Shown here piece after piece: positions 36,754 through 47,122 of a stretch of 64,000 bases of DNA. The notes under the pieces were generated by a model. The model saw only the letters and a list, made by a program, of their open reading frames with translations, was not told where the DNA came from and made no database searches. This stretch comes from Anaerolineales bacterium (GTDB lineage: Bacteria > Chloroflexota > Anaerolineae > Anaerolineales > Villigracilaceae), in contig JABFSL010000030.1 in the NCBI GenBank assembly GCA_013140605.1, forward strand, positions 1 through 64,000, in the 5' to 3' direction. Position 1 is the stretch's first letter. The number at the start of each line of letters is the position of its first letter. Made by a program: the position numbers and the translations under genes.

Positions 36754-36764
36754 ATTTCTTAATC

Positions 36765-39700
36765 ATGTTGAATCGTCTTACCTCTCTGTTAAAAATCCGC
36801 GCGGATGAAAGCCGACTAGTTATTCTGGTAGGCCTGTTATTCGCATGCATTCAGGCGGGACAAGGCATGGGCGACAATGCGGCATCGGCGTTGTTTCTCC
36901 TGCGCTATGGCGTGGACTTTCTTCCATATATGTATTTATTTTTGGGGGCGTTGACATTCATCACTACGCTCGCCTATTCCGCCGCGCTTGGGCGATTGGA
37001 CAAAGGCAAATTCTTTTCAACGCTGATCGCTATTTTTATTGGCTTGCTTGTTCTCGAACGTGCCGCGATTCTTTTTCCATTTCCACTTCTGTACCCCATG
37101 TTATGGTTGACCGTCAACGGCATCAGCATGATCCTCGGCACCTTCGTTTGGAATCTCGCGGGGGAAGTCTGCGATGCGCGGCAGGCGAAACGTTTATTCC
37201 CTTTGTTTACCAGCGCGGGGATTCTTGGCAGCGTCATTGGCAATGCGGTTACTGGTGTGACCGCCCGCCTGTTTGGCACAGATAATCTGCTTCTTTTATA
37301 TGCGGTCCTGCTTGGCGTTGCTCTTTATCTTACGCGCGTCATAGCAGGTGCATACTTCCGCAAGGAAAAAGTTTTCAAAAATAAATCGAACCTTTGGGAT
37401 GACCTGCGCGCAGGCTTCGACTTTGTGCGAGTCTCGCCGTTGATGCGTTTGATCGCCTATTCTTCAATTTTATTTTCGGTGCTGTTCTTCTCAATCGCAT
37501 TTCCCTTCAATAAAGTTGTCACCGCCTCGTTCACAGATGAAGCGGGCGTGGCGGGTTTCTTTGGTCTCTTCAACAGCATCACCACCGCCTCCACATTTCT
37601 CGTTTCCCTTTTTCTCGCCAGCCGCATTTACACGCGACTCGGCATCATCAACGGCGTGTTCCTCATGCCGCTTACCTATATTTTTTCCTTTGCAGTTTTC
37701 GCAGGCTTTTATAATTTAAACGGCGCGGCGATTGCACGCTTTGCGCAATTGGTCATTCTTTCAGGTATCGCAGGCACAGCATGGAACGCGTTGTTCAATG
37801 TTGTGCCTGCGCGAAAACGCGGACAGGTGCTGGCATTCAACAATGGCGTTCCTTCGCAAATTGGTGTCGTACTTTCGGGCGTTTTGCTCATCGTTGCGGA
37901 GCGTGCATTTACCGTCCAGCAGATTTTTTTGATGGGCACAATTCTTGCATTCGTGTGCGGTGTCTTGATCTGGCGAATGCGTAAGGCATATGCTCAAGCC
38001 TTGGTTGATGCTTTGCAAGCGGGTCGCCTCGAAGTCTTCAGCGCAAACGAAGCCTCGTTCAGTGGATTCCAAGGCGATGCTGCCGTATTGGATGTCGCCA
38101 TACGAGCCTTACAGGATGCAAAGCCAACCACGCGTCGACTCGCGGCTGATATGCTGGGACGAATGGAATCGGACTCAGCCATCTCGCATCTCACCCGCCT
38201 CCTCTCCGACCCCGAGCCTGCTGTGCGTGCCTCGGCAGTTTCCTCGCTGGGAATTTTATGCGCTGACTCCGCCATTAACGAGATCATTCTTTCGCTTGAT
38301 GACTCAGATAACCAGGTACGCGAAGAAGCATTGACAGTTCTCCCGAAACTGAAAGCGATCCCTTCCCCTGAACTCATCACAAAAATCTCTGGCATGATGA
38401 AAAACGATTCGTCTCTGTCAGTTCAAACCAAGGCGATCATCGCATTGACCAAACTTGGGGATGTTGATGAATCAATTTCGAATCTGACTTTGCGTCTCAA
38501 TTCAAATGATCCCCGCCTCCGCCTTTCTGCTTTGGAGACTGTTACCGAAGTTCCGCCATCCTTGAATCATTCTTTCGACATCAAATCAATTTTGGATTCT
38601 CTCGAAAATTCATCAGCAACTATTCGTGCGGCCGCTGTATTTGCGCTTGGAAGTTTTAAAAATGACTCCGTTTGCAAAGTGCTGATCAAATATTTAACTG
38701 ACGTTGATGAAAGTGTTCGTAAAGCTGCCGCAGAAACACTGCGTCAACGAAGTGACGAAAGCCGCGAACTCGTGCTTGAACTCTTTGCTTCAAATAACTC
38801 CGCTGTAGATTCTGCCCTCGATGCGCTCGCTCCAGGGAATCCCGAATCGCTTGCTCCGCTTCGGGAATATGCCAAACGTGAGACTGTCCGCGCGCGGACA
38901 TTGCGGAACCAGTCTGCCAGCCTTCCCTCCACGCACCACGCAACACGCTTTTTGCACGACTGCCTCCGCAGGCAAGCCTCCCTCTGCGAAGGACGCTTGA
39001 TCAAAACGGTCGGCTTGTTTGGCGATACGCACACAATGGAACTTATCCGCAAAAGCATGAGCGGCACCAACATTGAAAACCGCGCCGCCGCGCTCGAAGC
39101 GCTGGATACCATCGGAGATAAACAGCTTGCGAAAAGTGTAGTCTCCCTTCTTGAAGAAGAGCCGCAGTTATCAGACCCATCCGATGTTATTGCTGTATTG
39201 TTGAAAAGCACAGATCCCTGGGTGCGGATTCTGGCGATCCACTCTACATCTGAACTCGGCTTGCGCGAATTTATTCCTCTGTTGCATCAATTGAAATCAG
39301 GCTCAGACTCGCTTATGCGCGAAGCCGCGCTCGGAGCATTGACCCAGTTTGGCGAGGAGAAACTTATGGACACCTTAAAAACCGTTTCCATCCTGGAGCG
39401 TATTCTGTTATTGCGGGAAATCCCCATCTTTGCCGATCTCTCCCCCGAAGATTTGAAACTCGTGGCAGAGACTGCACGCGAAGAGTGGTATCCACAAAAC
39501 GCAGTGATCTTTCATCAGGGCGAAGAAGGCAATATGATGTTCGTGATCGTCGAAGGCCAATTGCAAGTTCTGCGGTCAGCGGATGGGACCGAGCAAGTGT
39601 TGGCGCAGCGCGGCTCAGGTGATTTTGTCGGCGAGATGGCGATCATCGAATCTACGCAGCGCTCGGCGACACTTCGTACCCGAACGGAGGTCCGCGTGCT

Positions 39701-39806
39701 GGCAATTGATGGCGAAACCTTCAAAGGTATTCTGCGCGAACGCCCCGATGTCTCTTTCGCCGTATTGCGCAGCATCTCACGCAGACTGCGGGAAATGGGA
39801 GTGTAA
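36765..39806 (+). CDS. MFS/Npt-like membrane domain + HEAT repeats + cyclic-nucleotide-binding domain
   Basis: About 12 TM N-terminus, HEAT region (AVRASAVSSLGILCADSAINEII), C-terminal cNMP domain (GEEGNMMFVIVEGQLQVL...GDFVGEMAIIESTQRSATLRT). Confidence 0.85.
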   Translation: MLNRLTSLLKIRADESRLVILVGLLFACIQAGQGMGDNAASALFLLRYGVDFLPYMYLFLGALTFITTLAYSAALGRLDKGKFFSTLIAIFIGLLVLERAAILFPFPLLYPMLWLTVNGISMILGTFVWNLAGEVCDARQAKRLFPLFTSAGILGSVIGNAVTGVTARLFGTDNLLLLYAVLLGVALYLTRVIAGAYFRKEKVFKNKSNLWDDLRAGFDFVRVSPLMRLIAYSSILFSVLFFSIAFPFNKVVTASFTDEAGVAGFFGLFNSITTASTFLVSLFLASRIYTRLGIINGVFLMPLTYIFSFAVFAGFYNLNGAAIARFAQLVILSGIAGTAWNALFNVVPARKRGQVLAFNNGVPSQIGVVLSGVLLIVAERAFTVQQIFLMGTILAFVCGVLIWRMRKAYAQALVDALQAGRLEVFSANEASFSGFQGDAAVLDVAIRALQDAKPTTRRLAADMLGRMESDSAISHLTRLLSDPEPAVRASAVSSLGILCADSAINEIILSLDDSDNQVREEALTVLPKLKAIPSPELITKISGMMKNDSSLSVQTKAIIALTKLGDVDESISNLTLRLNSNDPRLRLSALETVTEVPPSLNHSFDIKSILDSLENSSATIRAAAVFALGSFKNDSVCKVLIKYLTDVDESVRKAAAETLRQRSDESRELVLELFASNNSAVDSALDALAPGNPESLAPLREYAKRETVRARTLRNQSASLPSTHHATRFLHDCLRRQASLCEGRLIKTVGLFGDTHTMELIRKSMSGTNIENRAAALEALDTIGDKQLAKSVVSLLEEEPQLSDPSDVIAVLLKSTDPWVRILAIHSTSELGLREFIPLLHQLKSGSDSLMREAALGALTQFGEEKLMDTLKTVSILERILLLREIPIFADLSPEDLKLVAETAREEWYPQNAVIFHQGEEGNMMFVIVEGQLQVLRSADGTEQVLAQRGSGDFVGEMAIIESTQRSATLRTRTEVRVLAIDGETFKGILRERPDVSFAVLRSISRRLREMGV

Positions 39807-39993
39807 TCTCAGGATAATTTGGCAGAGACATTATCTGCAATGCAGACATGTGAATCGGGGAAGATCAGGCCATTTTGTCAGTGACAGGCCAAAGGTCAGA
39901 ACTTGATGCGCTTGACTTTGAGTCAACTAAATTTATTGGCGCGTACCAATAATAAACATCCTCTCCAGGATGGACAATTCAAATATGCCTCAG

Positions 39994-40022
39994 CCGTTCT
40001 TCTTTTTGAAGGGCGGTTTTTT
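39994..40022 (+). terminator. rho-independent terminator
   Basis: CCGTTCTTC-TTTTT-GAAGGGCGG followed by TTTTTT (stem includes two G-U pairs). Confidence 0.65.
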
Positions 40023-40071
40023 ATTCCCAAAAATGTTCGCAAAACGGACAGTTTATGTCATAATACCTTAT

Positions 40072-40167
40072 GCTCCAATTGGAACAGTCACTTTCCTTTT
40101 CAGCGACATCGAAGGCTCGACCAAACTTAAGGAAGCGCCGCGTTTGCAGACTGGCTTGTCTTATTGA
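40072..40167 (+). pseudogene. remnant of a class III adenylate cyclase N-terminus
   Basis: APIGTVTFLFSDIEGSTKLKE matches the cyclase start consensus, then stops after about 10 further residues. Confidence 0.6.
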
Positions 40168-40218
40168 CCCTGAAAAGATGCGTATGACAATTTTTTATCT
40201 ATTCCATCACGAGGAAAA

Positions 40219-41298
40219 ATGACATCTGAAACCGAGCACGGCTATCTTGTCCTCGCCGACATTAGCGGATACACATCCTACCTCGCGCAGGTGGAACTCG
40301 AACATGCGCAGGAAATCCTGACCGATCTGCTGGCAGCCATCGTTGACCAATTCAAACAGGCGCTGACCATTTCCAAGTTGGAGGGTGACGCGGTCTTCGC
40401 CAACATAAACGAAACCAGCCTGCCCAACGGCGAGCGGCTTTTGGAATTGGTCGAGAGCACCTATTTCGCTTTTCGCCGCCGCCGTGATATGTGCGAACGG
40501 CAAACCACCTGCACCTGCCGCGCCTGTGCATCCATCCCATCACTCGATCTCAAATTCTTCGTTCATCACGGCGATTACATTATCCAGAATATTTCAGGGA
40601 TCCGTGAACTGGTTGGCTCGGATATCAACCTGATCCACCGCTTGACTAAAAATCATATTGTCGAAAAGACAGGCTGGCGCGCATACACATTGTTCACAGA
40701 AAAAGCGCTCGAACATATCAACATTCATCCCGAAGGACTGCATAAGCAAATTGAATCCTACGAACATCTTGGCGATGTCTCGACCCTGAGCATGGACATT
40801 CACCCGCGTTACGATGAAATGGTCGCGGCAAATCGTGTGGTGATTCCGCCCGAAGAAGCGGATTTCAAACTCGAATTTGATTTCAACGCGCCACCCCACA
40901 TCACATGGGATTGGCTCATGGATATCAACCGCCGCACGCAGGCAATGGGTGAAAGTGGCCATTGGTCTGCCATTGCGCGTCCAAGCGGACGAAGCGGAGT
41001 GGGGGCAAAGAATCATTGCGCGCATGGCAAGGGAATCACGGAGGAAACGATTCAGGACTGGCGTCCATTTGAATATGGGACCAGCATGAACATCGACGGA
41101 AATGTGAAATATCAAAATATGTATCTCTTCACCCCGCTTGATGATGGCGAACGCACCCGAGTCGAAATACGCTTGAAACTCTACAAGCCCTCACCTCTCT
41201 GGCTTAGCCGCATCATGGTCAAAATGGAATTTGCCAGAGACAAGCCTTATCAGCATTGGTTCGAGAGTATTAAGCAATTGATGGAAGCAGGCACTTAA
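40219..41298 (+). CDS. DUF2652 (cyclase-like) + SRPBCC domain protein
   Basis: YLVLADISGYTSYLAQVELEHAQEILTDLL...KLEGDAVFA; C-terminal FNAPPHITWDWLMDINRR SRPBCC-like. Confidence 0.8.
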   Translation: MTSETEHGYLVLADISGYTSYLAQVELEHAQEILTDLLAAIVDQFKQALTISKLEGDAVFANINETSLPNGERLLELVESTYFAFRRRRDMCERQTTCTCRACASIPSLDLKFFVHHGDYIIQNISGIRELVGSDINLIHRLTKNHIVEKTGWRAYTLFTEKALEHINIHPEGLHKQIESYEHLGDVSTLSMDIHPRYDEMVAANRVVIPPEEADFKLEFDFNAPPHITWDWLMDINRRTQAMGESGHWSAIARPSGRSGVGAKNHCAHGKGITEETIQDWRPFEYGTSMNIDGNVKYQNMYLFTPLDDGERTRVEIRLKLYKPSPLWLSRIMVKMEFARDKPYQHWFESIKQLMEAGT

Positions 41299-41393
41299 CT
41301 CTTTGCCGCGGATTTCGCTAATTGACGCGGATTTTTTAATCAATTCGCGAAAATCCGTGAAATCAGAGGCAAGGTTTTTTTACCTTTATTTAT

Positions 41394-44300
41394 ATGCTCC
41401 TCTTTACATCCCGCGTTCGCAGCCTGCTCAATATCCACGCCGAAGAAAGCCGCATGGCTTTGCTCGTCATCGGTGTGATGCTGCTGACCTCGGCTGGATT
41501 CACACTGGGAAGCACCAGCATCGGGACATTATTCCTCACGCGCTACGGCGTGGAATATCTGCCCTACATGTATCTGCCGTTGGGAATCATTTCCCTCGTC
41601 ACATCATTGGGGATCACCGCCCTGCTTGGACGGGTCCGCCGCGAGACACTTTACATCTTCATTCCCATCGGTATTGCAATTCTCACCATCTTCGCGTGGC
41701 TGGCACTTTTCAGCGCATGGAGAATCATCTATCCGATATTGTGGCTTGGCAAGGAAGTTATCAACTCACTCGTCAGTTTGGTGGTGTGGGGTATCGCAGG
41801 CACAGTCTGCGATACGCGCCAGTCGAAGCGGCTCTTTCCGCTGTTCAACGCGGGGCGCATTCTCGGCGCGGTCATCGGCGGATTTGGCACGGGCTTTTTG
41901 GTCAACCAAATTGGCACGCAAAATCTTCTGCTGGTTTGGGCTGGAATGCTGTTTCTCGCCTTCGCATTGACTCGCGCCTTATTAAAAAATCGTGTCATTG
42001 TTGAGCAGCCTAGCAAAGCGCATCGCAAACAAAAACAACTGACGCTGATTCAGGAAATGCAGCAAGGCTATCAATTCGTGCGCGGTTCCCCATTAATGAA
42101 ATGGATTTCCATTGCCGCGATTCTATTTTCCATTTTATACCGCTGTATTGACCTGCCTTTTGCGCAAGCCGCCACATCGCAATATCTGGGAGATGAAAAA
42201 GCATTGGCGGGTTTCCTCGGTCTCTTCGAAGGCATCTGCACCGCCGCCGCGTTTCTCGCATCCACATTCATTGCCAATCGCCTGTATGTGCGCTTCGGCA
42301 TCATGAACGCCATCCTCGCCCTGCCCATTATTTACCTGATCGGCTTTGGCGGTCTCGCCATCTCCAACGCCTTCGCTGTCATCATTACATTTCGTTTCAT
42401 ACAAATGCTGTGGCTTACGAGTATCGCCGACTCAGCCTATCAAGCTATGTTCAACGCGGTCCCGTCCGCGCGGCGTGATCAAGTCCGCGCTTTCATTGGC
42501 GGCGTCCCCGAACAGGCAGGGACATTCCTCGCGGGACTCGTCACCATTGTTTTTGCATCACATCAACTCGCCCTCGTTGGGCTTGCCTCCGCCGTCATCA
42601 CAACTTTCATCATTTGGTCTGCGAGCCGCGCTTATAACTTCGCCCTCGTTGATTCTCTCCGCAAGGGACGCCCCACACTTTTCAATGCAAACAATCATCC
42701 CGACGCAACCGCGCTCCATGCCGCGCTTGACGGCATGAAAAATCCCGACCCCATCGTCCGCCGCGTCTCGACGGAAATCATTGCATCACATTCTTCCGCA
42801 ACTGACACACTCGTTCATGCTCTTTTTGACGAAGACACCGACGTCCGCATTTCCGCATTAAAAGGACTTTCGCGCCTGCAAGCATCTTCCGCCCTGCTGG
42901 ATATTGCCGCGCTTCTTTCCGCGCCTCAGCCTGCCCTCCGCGCCCAGGCAGTGGATTCCCTGCGGGATTTGACTCCCTATCCGCGCGGATTGAGCGCCCT
43001 GCTCACAAAAATGCTTGATGACGAAGACTCGCGTGTGCAAGTGCGCGCCATCGTCGCCCTGCTTTCGGTGGACTCGACTCATCCATCCCGAAGCCGACTC
43101 CGTCAATTATCCATGCTCGCAAATGTGGACGAACGCATCATGGCCTTGAACGCGCTCGCAGAAGTTGGCGACCCTGACGCGCTCGTGCTTTTCTCCACTG
43201 AACTTAGTGATGAACATGCACCCATCGCGGTACGATGCGCCGCCACGTCTGCGTTAGCCTCCTGCGGAACTTCCGCCATCCCAGAATTGATAACCGCATT
43301 AGCCGCAGAACATACCTCGCTCAAAGCGGGCGCGGCTTCCGCGTTGGGAAAGATCGGAGATGCGAGTCTGCCTGCGGTGCTGGGTTCTTTGGCAGAATTT
43401 GATTCAGAAGAGGGAGCGCTCCTTGCGCTGGATCAATTGTCGGCGTGGAAAGAAGCGGGACAAATCCGCAAGCATGTCAAACTCCGCGTTGAGTCGTCGC
43501 TTCGGTTCGAAGATTTGCGGCTTGCCATTCATCAAAATAAAAATGAAAGAATCCAATTGCTGACTGATTCATTACAAAGCCGTGCCCGCCGCGATGGGAC
43601 TCTCGCATTGAAAGCATTGAGCCTGCTCAATGACCACGAAACGATTTCAGTGGCAATCGAGAATTTGAATCATCAAGTTTCGAACGCGCTCGAAACCCTC
43701 GAGTCGATTCGCGAAGCCGCGCTGATTCGTCCGCTGTTTCGTGTTTGGGAATCTGGCGAAGCGGTCTCAAAGATGAGCGCTGATGAAGCGTTCGCGGAAT
43801 TGACAAACGAAAAAGATGACTGGCTGCGCGCCTGCGCGAATTTTGCAAAGGAAGAACCCATGGAAACTTTAACCACCCTTTCAACAATGGAACGCGTGCT
43901 GTTGCTGCGGCGCGTGCCCCTGCTTGCCGACCTTTCCCCCGCAGACCTGCAGCGTGTGGCCGCGATTGCCACCGAGCACGATTTTGTGAATGATGAAATC
44001 ATTTGCGAACAAGGCGAGACGGGAGATGAAATGTATGTGATCGTCTCCGGCCAAGTGCGGATCGTGGTGAACAATGAGAGCCAGCCTGAAAAGGAAATTG
44101 CCCGCCGCGTAACAGGCGATGTGGTCGGCGAGATGTCGCTCATCAGCGGCGATACGCGCATCGCTTCTGTGATCGCTTTCGGCGATGTGCGCGTGCTGTG
44201 CATCGACCGATTGAGTTTCGAAAGCCTGCTGCGCGAACGCCCGGAGGTGAGTCTGGCTGTGATGCGCGAGCTTTGCAAACGATTAAAAGAAAGAGGGTAG
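41394..44300 (+). CDS. MFS/Npt-like + HEAT + cyclic-nucleotide-binding protein, paralog of 36765-39806
   Basis: Same architecture; shared LLxIxAxESR start, RYGVxxLPYMY motif and GDVVGEMSLISGDTRIASVIA cNMP motif. Confidence 0.85.
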   Translation: MLLFTSRVRSLLNIHAEESRMALLVIGVMLLTSAGFTLGSTSIGTLFLTRYGVEYLPYMYLPLGIISLVTSLGITALLGRVRRETLYIFIPIGIAILTIFAWLALFSAWRIIYPILWLGKEVINSLVSLVVWGIAGTVCDTRQSKRLFPLFNAGRILGAVIGGFGTGFLVNQIGTQNLLLVWAGMLFLAFALTRALLKNRVIVEQPSKAHRKQKQLTLIQEMQQGYQFVRGSPLMKWISIAAILFSILYRCIDLPFAQAATSQYLGDEKALAGFLGLFEGICTAAAFLASTFIANRLYVRFGIMNAILALPIIYLIGFGGLAISNAFAVIITFRFIQMLWLTSIADSAYQAMFNAVPSARRDQVRAFIGGVPEQAGTFLAGLVTIVFASHQLALVGLASAVITTFIIWSASRAYNFALVDSLRKGRPTLFNANNHPDATALHAALDGMKNPDPIVRRVSTEIIASHSSATDTLVHALFDEDTDVRISALKGLSRLQASSALLDIAALLSAPQPALRAQAVDSLRDLTPYPRGLSALLTKMLDDEDSRVQVRAIVALLSVDSTHPSRSRLRQLSMLANVDERIMALNALAEVGDPDALVLFSTELSDEHAPIAVRCAATSALASCGTSAIPELITALAAEHTSLKAGAASALGKIGDASLPAVLGSLAEFDSEEGALLALDQLSAWKEAGQIRKHVKLRVESSLRFEDLRLAIHQNKNERIQLLTDSLQSRARRDGTLALKALSLLNDHETISVAIENLNHQVSNALETLESIREAALIRPLFRVWESGEAVSKMSADEAFAELTNEKDDWLRACANFAKEEPMETLTTLSTMERVLLLRRVPLLADLSPADLQRVAAIATEHDFVNDEIICEQGETGDEMYVIVSGQVRIVVNNESQPEKEIARRVTGDVVGEMSLISGDTRIASVIAFGDVRVLCIDRLSFESLLRERPEVSLAVMRELCKRLKERG

Positions 44301-44321
44301 CGCCAAACTCGTATTTAAAAA

Positions 44322-44354
44322 ACTCACCCGCAAAAGATTAATTTCGGGGTGAGT
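44322..44354. terminator. hairpin at the end of the MFS-HEAT-cNMP gene
   Basis: ACTCACCC ... GGGTGAGT 8-bp stem, 17-nt loop. Confidence 0.4.
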
Positions 44355-44439
44355 CATGTTTACTCGGGGTCAAAAAAATTGGATTACTTTCAGCGCGTCA
44401 GCCTAACATAAGCTTTGAAACAGAGATCAGATGAATGGT

Positions 44440-45345
44440 TTACTTTGCCACCTGTTCCATCTTTGGCAGCGACTGCAAGTACATAAATATCGCCTTCAAC
44501 TCATCGTCGCTGGCCAGGCCGATTTCCTTCCAGGGCATGTATTCGGTACCCATCTGTTCTCCATCAGGTTCGATACCTGTCCGCATGAAGGAAAGGAAAT
44601 CCTCTTCGGTCCATTCAACCAATTCTCCACCCGGAGTCAAGTTTGGGGCAAGGATGGTCACTGAAGGGTCAGGATGCGGCCCGCCCGCCAGTTCGTTTCC
44701 ATGACAGGAACTGCAATCTCCAACATTGACTAAATATTGACCGTATTCCACGGTTGCACCTGCGGCCGGAGCGGGCGGGTTGGGGTTGTGGCTGACTGCT
44801 TCAACCGGCAGTTTACCCAACTGACCGGCACCGACTAGGATCTTTGCCAGTGTGGTGAAATTGCGCTCTTCGGTTTCGTGATCCACTGGCGGGGCTGTTT
44901 TCAGGTATGCAATAATTGCGCCAAGGTCTTCATTACTGAGGTGAGAGTATCCCACCACGGCGGGCATAAAAATGGGTTTGCCTTCAGGGTCAACCCCGTG
45001 ACGAAGAACGCGCACCCAATCCTCGTCGGATTCGAATTCCGCCCCTTCGCCGCCCTGCCCTGAGGTTAGGTTGGGAGCATCCACCCTTCCCAGCGCTTCA
45101 TCAGTGAACCAGTTTTCCGTACCGCCCAAATCTTCACCATGACAACCTGTGCAAAACATGGCTGTCAAATGCTCACCACGGGCAATACTGTCCGCGTCAT
45201 TGGGGACAACGACATGATCCGATGGAAAGGTATAAGTCTTGTTCAAACGCGAACTACCAAGAATGTAAAACGCGGCAATAAGAACAAGAATCAACCCCAC
45301 CAGCGAACCCAACACAATACCGATCCATTTGAATACTTTTTTCAT
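44440..45345 (-). CDS. membrane-anchored diheme cytochrome c
   Basis: N-terminal TM; FCTGCHGEDLGG and DCSSCHGNELAGG. Confidence 0.9.
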   Translation of the reverse strand: MKKVFKWIGIVLGSLVGLILVLIAAFYILGSSRLNKTYTFPSDHVVVPNDADSIARGEHLTAMFCTGCHGEDLGGTENWFTDEALGRVDAPNLTSGQGGEGAEFESDEDWVRVLRHGVDPEGKPIFMPAVVGYSHLSNEDLGAIIAYLKTAPPVDHETEERNFTTLAKILVGAGQLGKLPVEAVSHNPNPPAPAAGATVEYGQYLVNVGDCSSCHGNELAGGPHPDPSVTILAPNLTPGGELVEWTEEDFLSFMRTGIEPDGEQMGTEYMPWKEIGLASDDELKAIFMYLQSLPKMEQVAK

Positions 45346-45472
45346 TTCATTTCTCCTTTGGTTTTTAATTGTTTCTCTATTTAGGCAAATCCCAAACCGA
45401 TCTGCCAGATACGAAGTTGAAAGGGGACTTGCGGTTGATTCATTGGCCTATTCCCTTTTTAGGAATACACGA

Positions 45473-45979
45473 TCACCCGATTGCCATCGTCACAGCTGTA
45501 ACCACCAGCAAGATCGTGCCCCACAGCCCGGCTTGACCAAGTCGTTTTTGCAACTCCTGTAATTTCGCGAGTTGTTCAGGCTTGGGCGTACCACTCATTG
45601 ATTGCATTTCTTTCGACAATGCTTCCATACGCGCGGCGGTTGGCGCGGTTACCATGCCTCCAAGAATCGCTGCGGCGATGCCGGTAATCGCGCCAATCGA
45701 AAAGATTGAGCCAGACAAGGTGAAAATCCAGGCAGACCGCAAGCCGCCCGAGACAATCCAATAGAACACGATTCCGGAGAGTGTTGTCAAAATAGCAGAA
45801 AGCGAAATGTAATTTGACATGCGCAGTTTGCCGAGAACAAACTGGATAAACTTGCCGCCTTCAGGCCCGATTGCGCGCGCGGCGGGCATCAGGAAGGCTG
45901 TTGTCACAACTGCCGCGCCAACCCAGAAGGTTCCGGCGAGGATGTGGATTAACCGTAGCGCGATAAAGATAATGCTCAT
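45473..45979 (-). CDS. multi-TM protein (DUF2269/CopD-like)
   Basis: LRLIHILAGTFWVGAAVVTTAFLMPAARAIG membrane motif. Confidence 0.6.
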   Translation of the reverse strand: MSIIFIALRLIHILAGTFWVGAAVVTTAFLMPAARAIGPEGGKFIQFVLGKLRMSNYISLSAILTTLSGIVFYWIVSGGLRSAWIFTLSGSIFSIGAITGIAAAILGGMVTAPTAARMEALSKEMQSMSGTPKPEQLAKLQELQKRLGQAGLWGTILLVVTAVTMAIG

Positions 45980-46596
45980 TATGTCTCTCCTTTTCTTGTC
46001 ATGAGATACACCGCCTCACCACGGACGAAACCGGAGGAGAAGGCGCGCTCGGTAATTTTCTCGATGGTAAAATACGGACTGAAGTCGGCTTCCACTTCGC
46101 CGGGCTGCATCGGTTGCATTCCGCCAATCAGCCGATGAAGCGATTTCTCCCACCAACGCAGAGACCATTGATGAACGTAGATCAGGAAGCGGCTGTGGGC
46201 GTGAGTCAACAGCAGGACGTTGCGAAGATATGCCTGTCGGTCAGGCTGGGTCAAATCGTCGTACACGCCCCAATCCACAAGGAAGTCGAATGATCCGTGG
46301 ACGCGCTTCAAATCGGTCAGGTCATCCTCGATCCAGTTGACCGTGACGCCCGCCGCCGCGCCGCGCTGTTGGCAGAGAGCGATGGAGGCAGGTGAGTAGT
46401 CCGTTCCCGTTACATCGAAGCCGTGTTGGGCGAGGAAGATCGCGTTGCTGGCTGTGCCGCAACCCAAGTCAATCGCTTTGCAGGGTTGGATACGTCCGCT
46501 TTCCACGGCTTCCACCAATTCCTTGCGCGGACCGAGATCCCAGGGTGCGCGGGAGTAGCGGTACATCCAATCGTAGAATAGTTTCATCGTCGCCAT
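45979..46596 (-). CDS. class I SAM-dependent methyltransferase
   Basis: AIDLGCGTASNAIFLAQHGFDVTGTDYSP SAM-binding motif; ATG at 46596 preferred. Confidence 0.85.
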   Translation of the reverse strand: MATMKLFYDWMYRYSRAPWDLGPRKELVEAVESGRIQPCKAIDLGCGTASNAIFLAQHGFDVTGTDYSPASIALCQQRGAAAGVTVNWIEDDLTDLKRVHGSFDFLVDWGVYDDLTQPDRQAYLRNVLLLTHAHSRFLIYVHQWSLRWWEKSLHRLIGGMQPMQPGEVEADFSPYFTIEKITERAFSSGFVRGEAVYLMTRKGET

Positions 46597-46680
46597 TTGT
46601 TTTTTCCTTTGGACAAACGTCTCGCAGGTAAAATGGGTAACTTTTTGCATGGAAGAAACCCTGCGGGACGTTTTCAACAA

Positions 46681-47091
46681 TTACTCAGCCTTCGCCTGCC
46701 GCAGGAATACGATGCCTGTCAGGATGATCACCAGATGGATTGCGATAAAAACGTAATAACTGGCGGAATAGCCCCGCGCGATCCAGATCGCATCGGCAAC
46801 CGCGCCGCGAAACAATTCTGCCCAAATGATGACCCATGCCATAATTCGGTTTTTGGCGGGGTCGCGTGACGCAACCAGGGTCATGGCGCCAAGCACGCCA
46901 AATTCAAAGACGAATACAAGCCACGAATCGGCAAATGCCTGCCCCGCAAGCGGATCTGCGTTCATGGGCGCGGGCAAGGCGTCGGTAAATATTTGATTCC
47001 CACCGGCTAAAAATAAGAAGTACACGTTCATCAAGGTCAAGAGCAGGTAAAACACTCCAACGATCCGAAACCACCATTTTAGTTTGCTCAT
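46681..47091 (-). CDS. BphX-like four-TM protein
   Basis: MSKLKWWFRIVGVFYLLLTL...FLRQAKAE; paralog of adjacent gene. Confidence 0.55.
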   Translation of the reverse strand: MSKLKWWFRIVGVFYLLLTLMNVYFLFLAGGNQIFTDALPAPMNADPLAGQAFADSWLVFVFEFGVLGAMTLVASRDPAKNRIMAWVIIWAELFRGAVADAIWIARGYSASYYVFIAIHLVIILTGIVFLRQAKAE

Positions 47092-47122
47092 TTTGTCATC
47101 TCCTTTTTGTTTGAAAATTTGT

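Noticed and set aside
39970-40167. 65-aa ORF as a real small protein
   Set aside because: Its N-terminus is encoded by a rho-independent terminator and its C-terminus is a truncated cyclase fragment.
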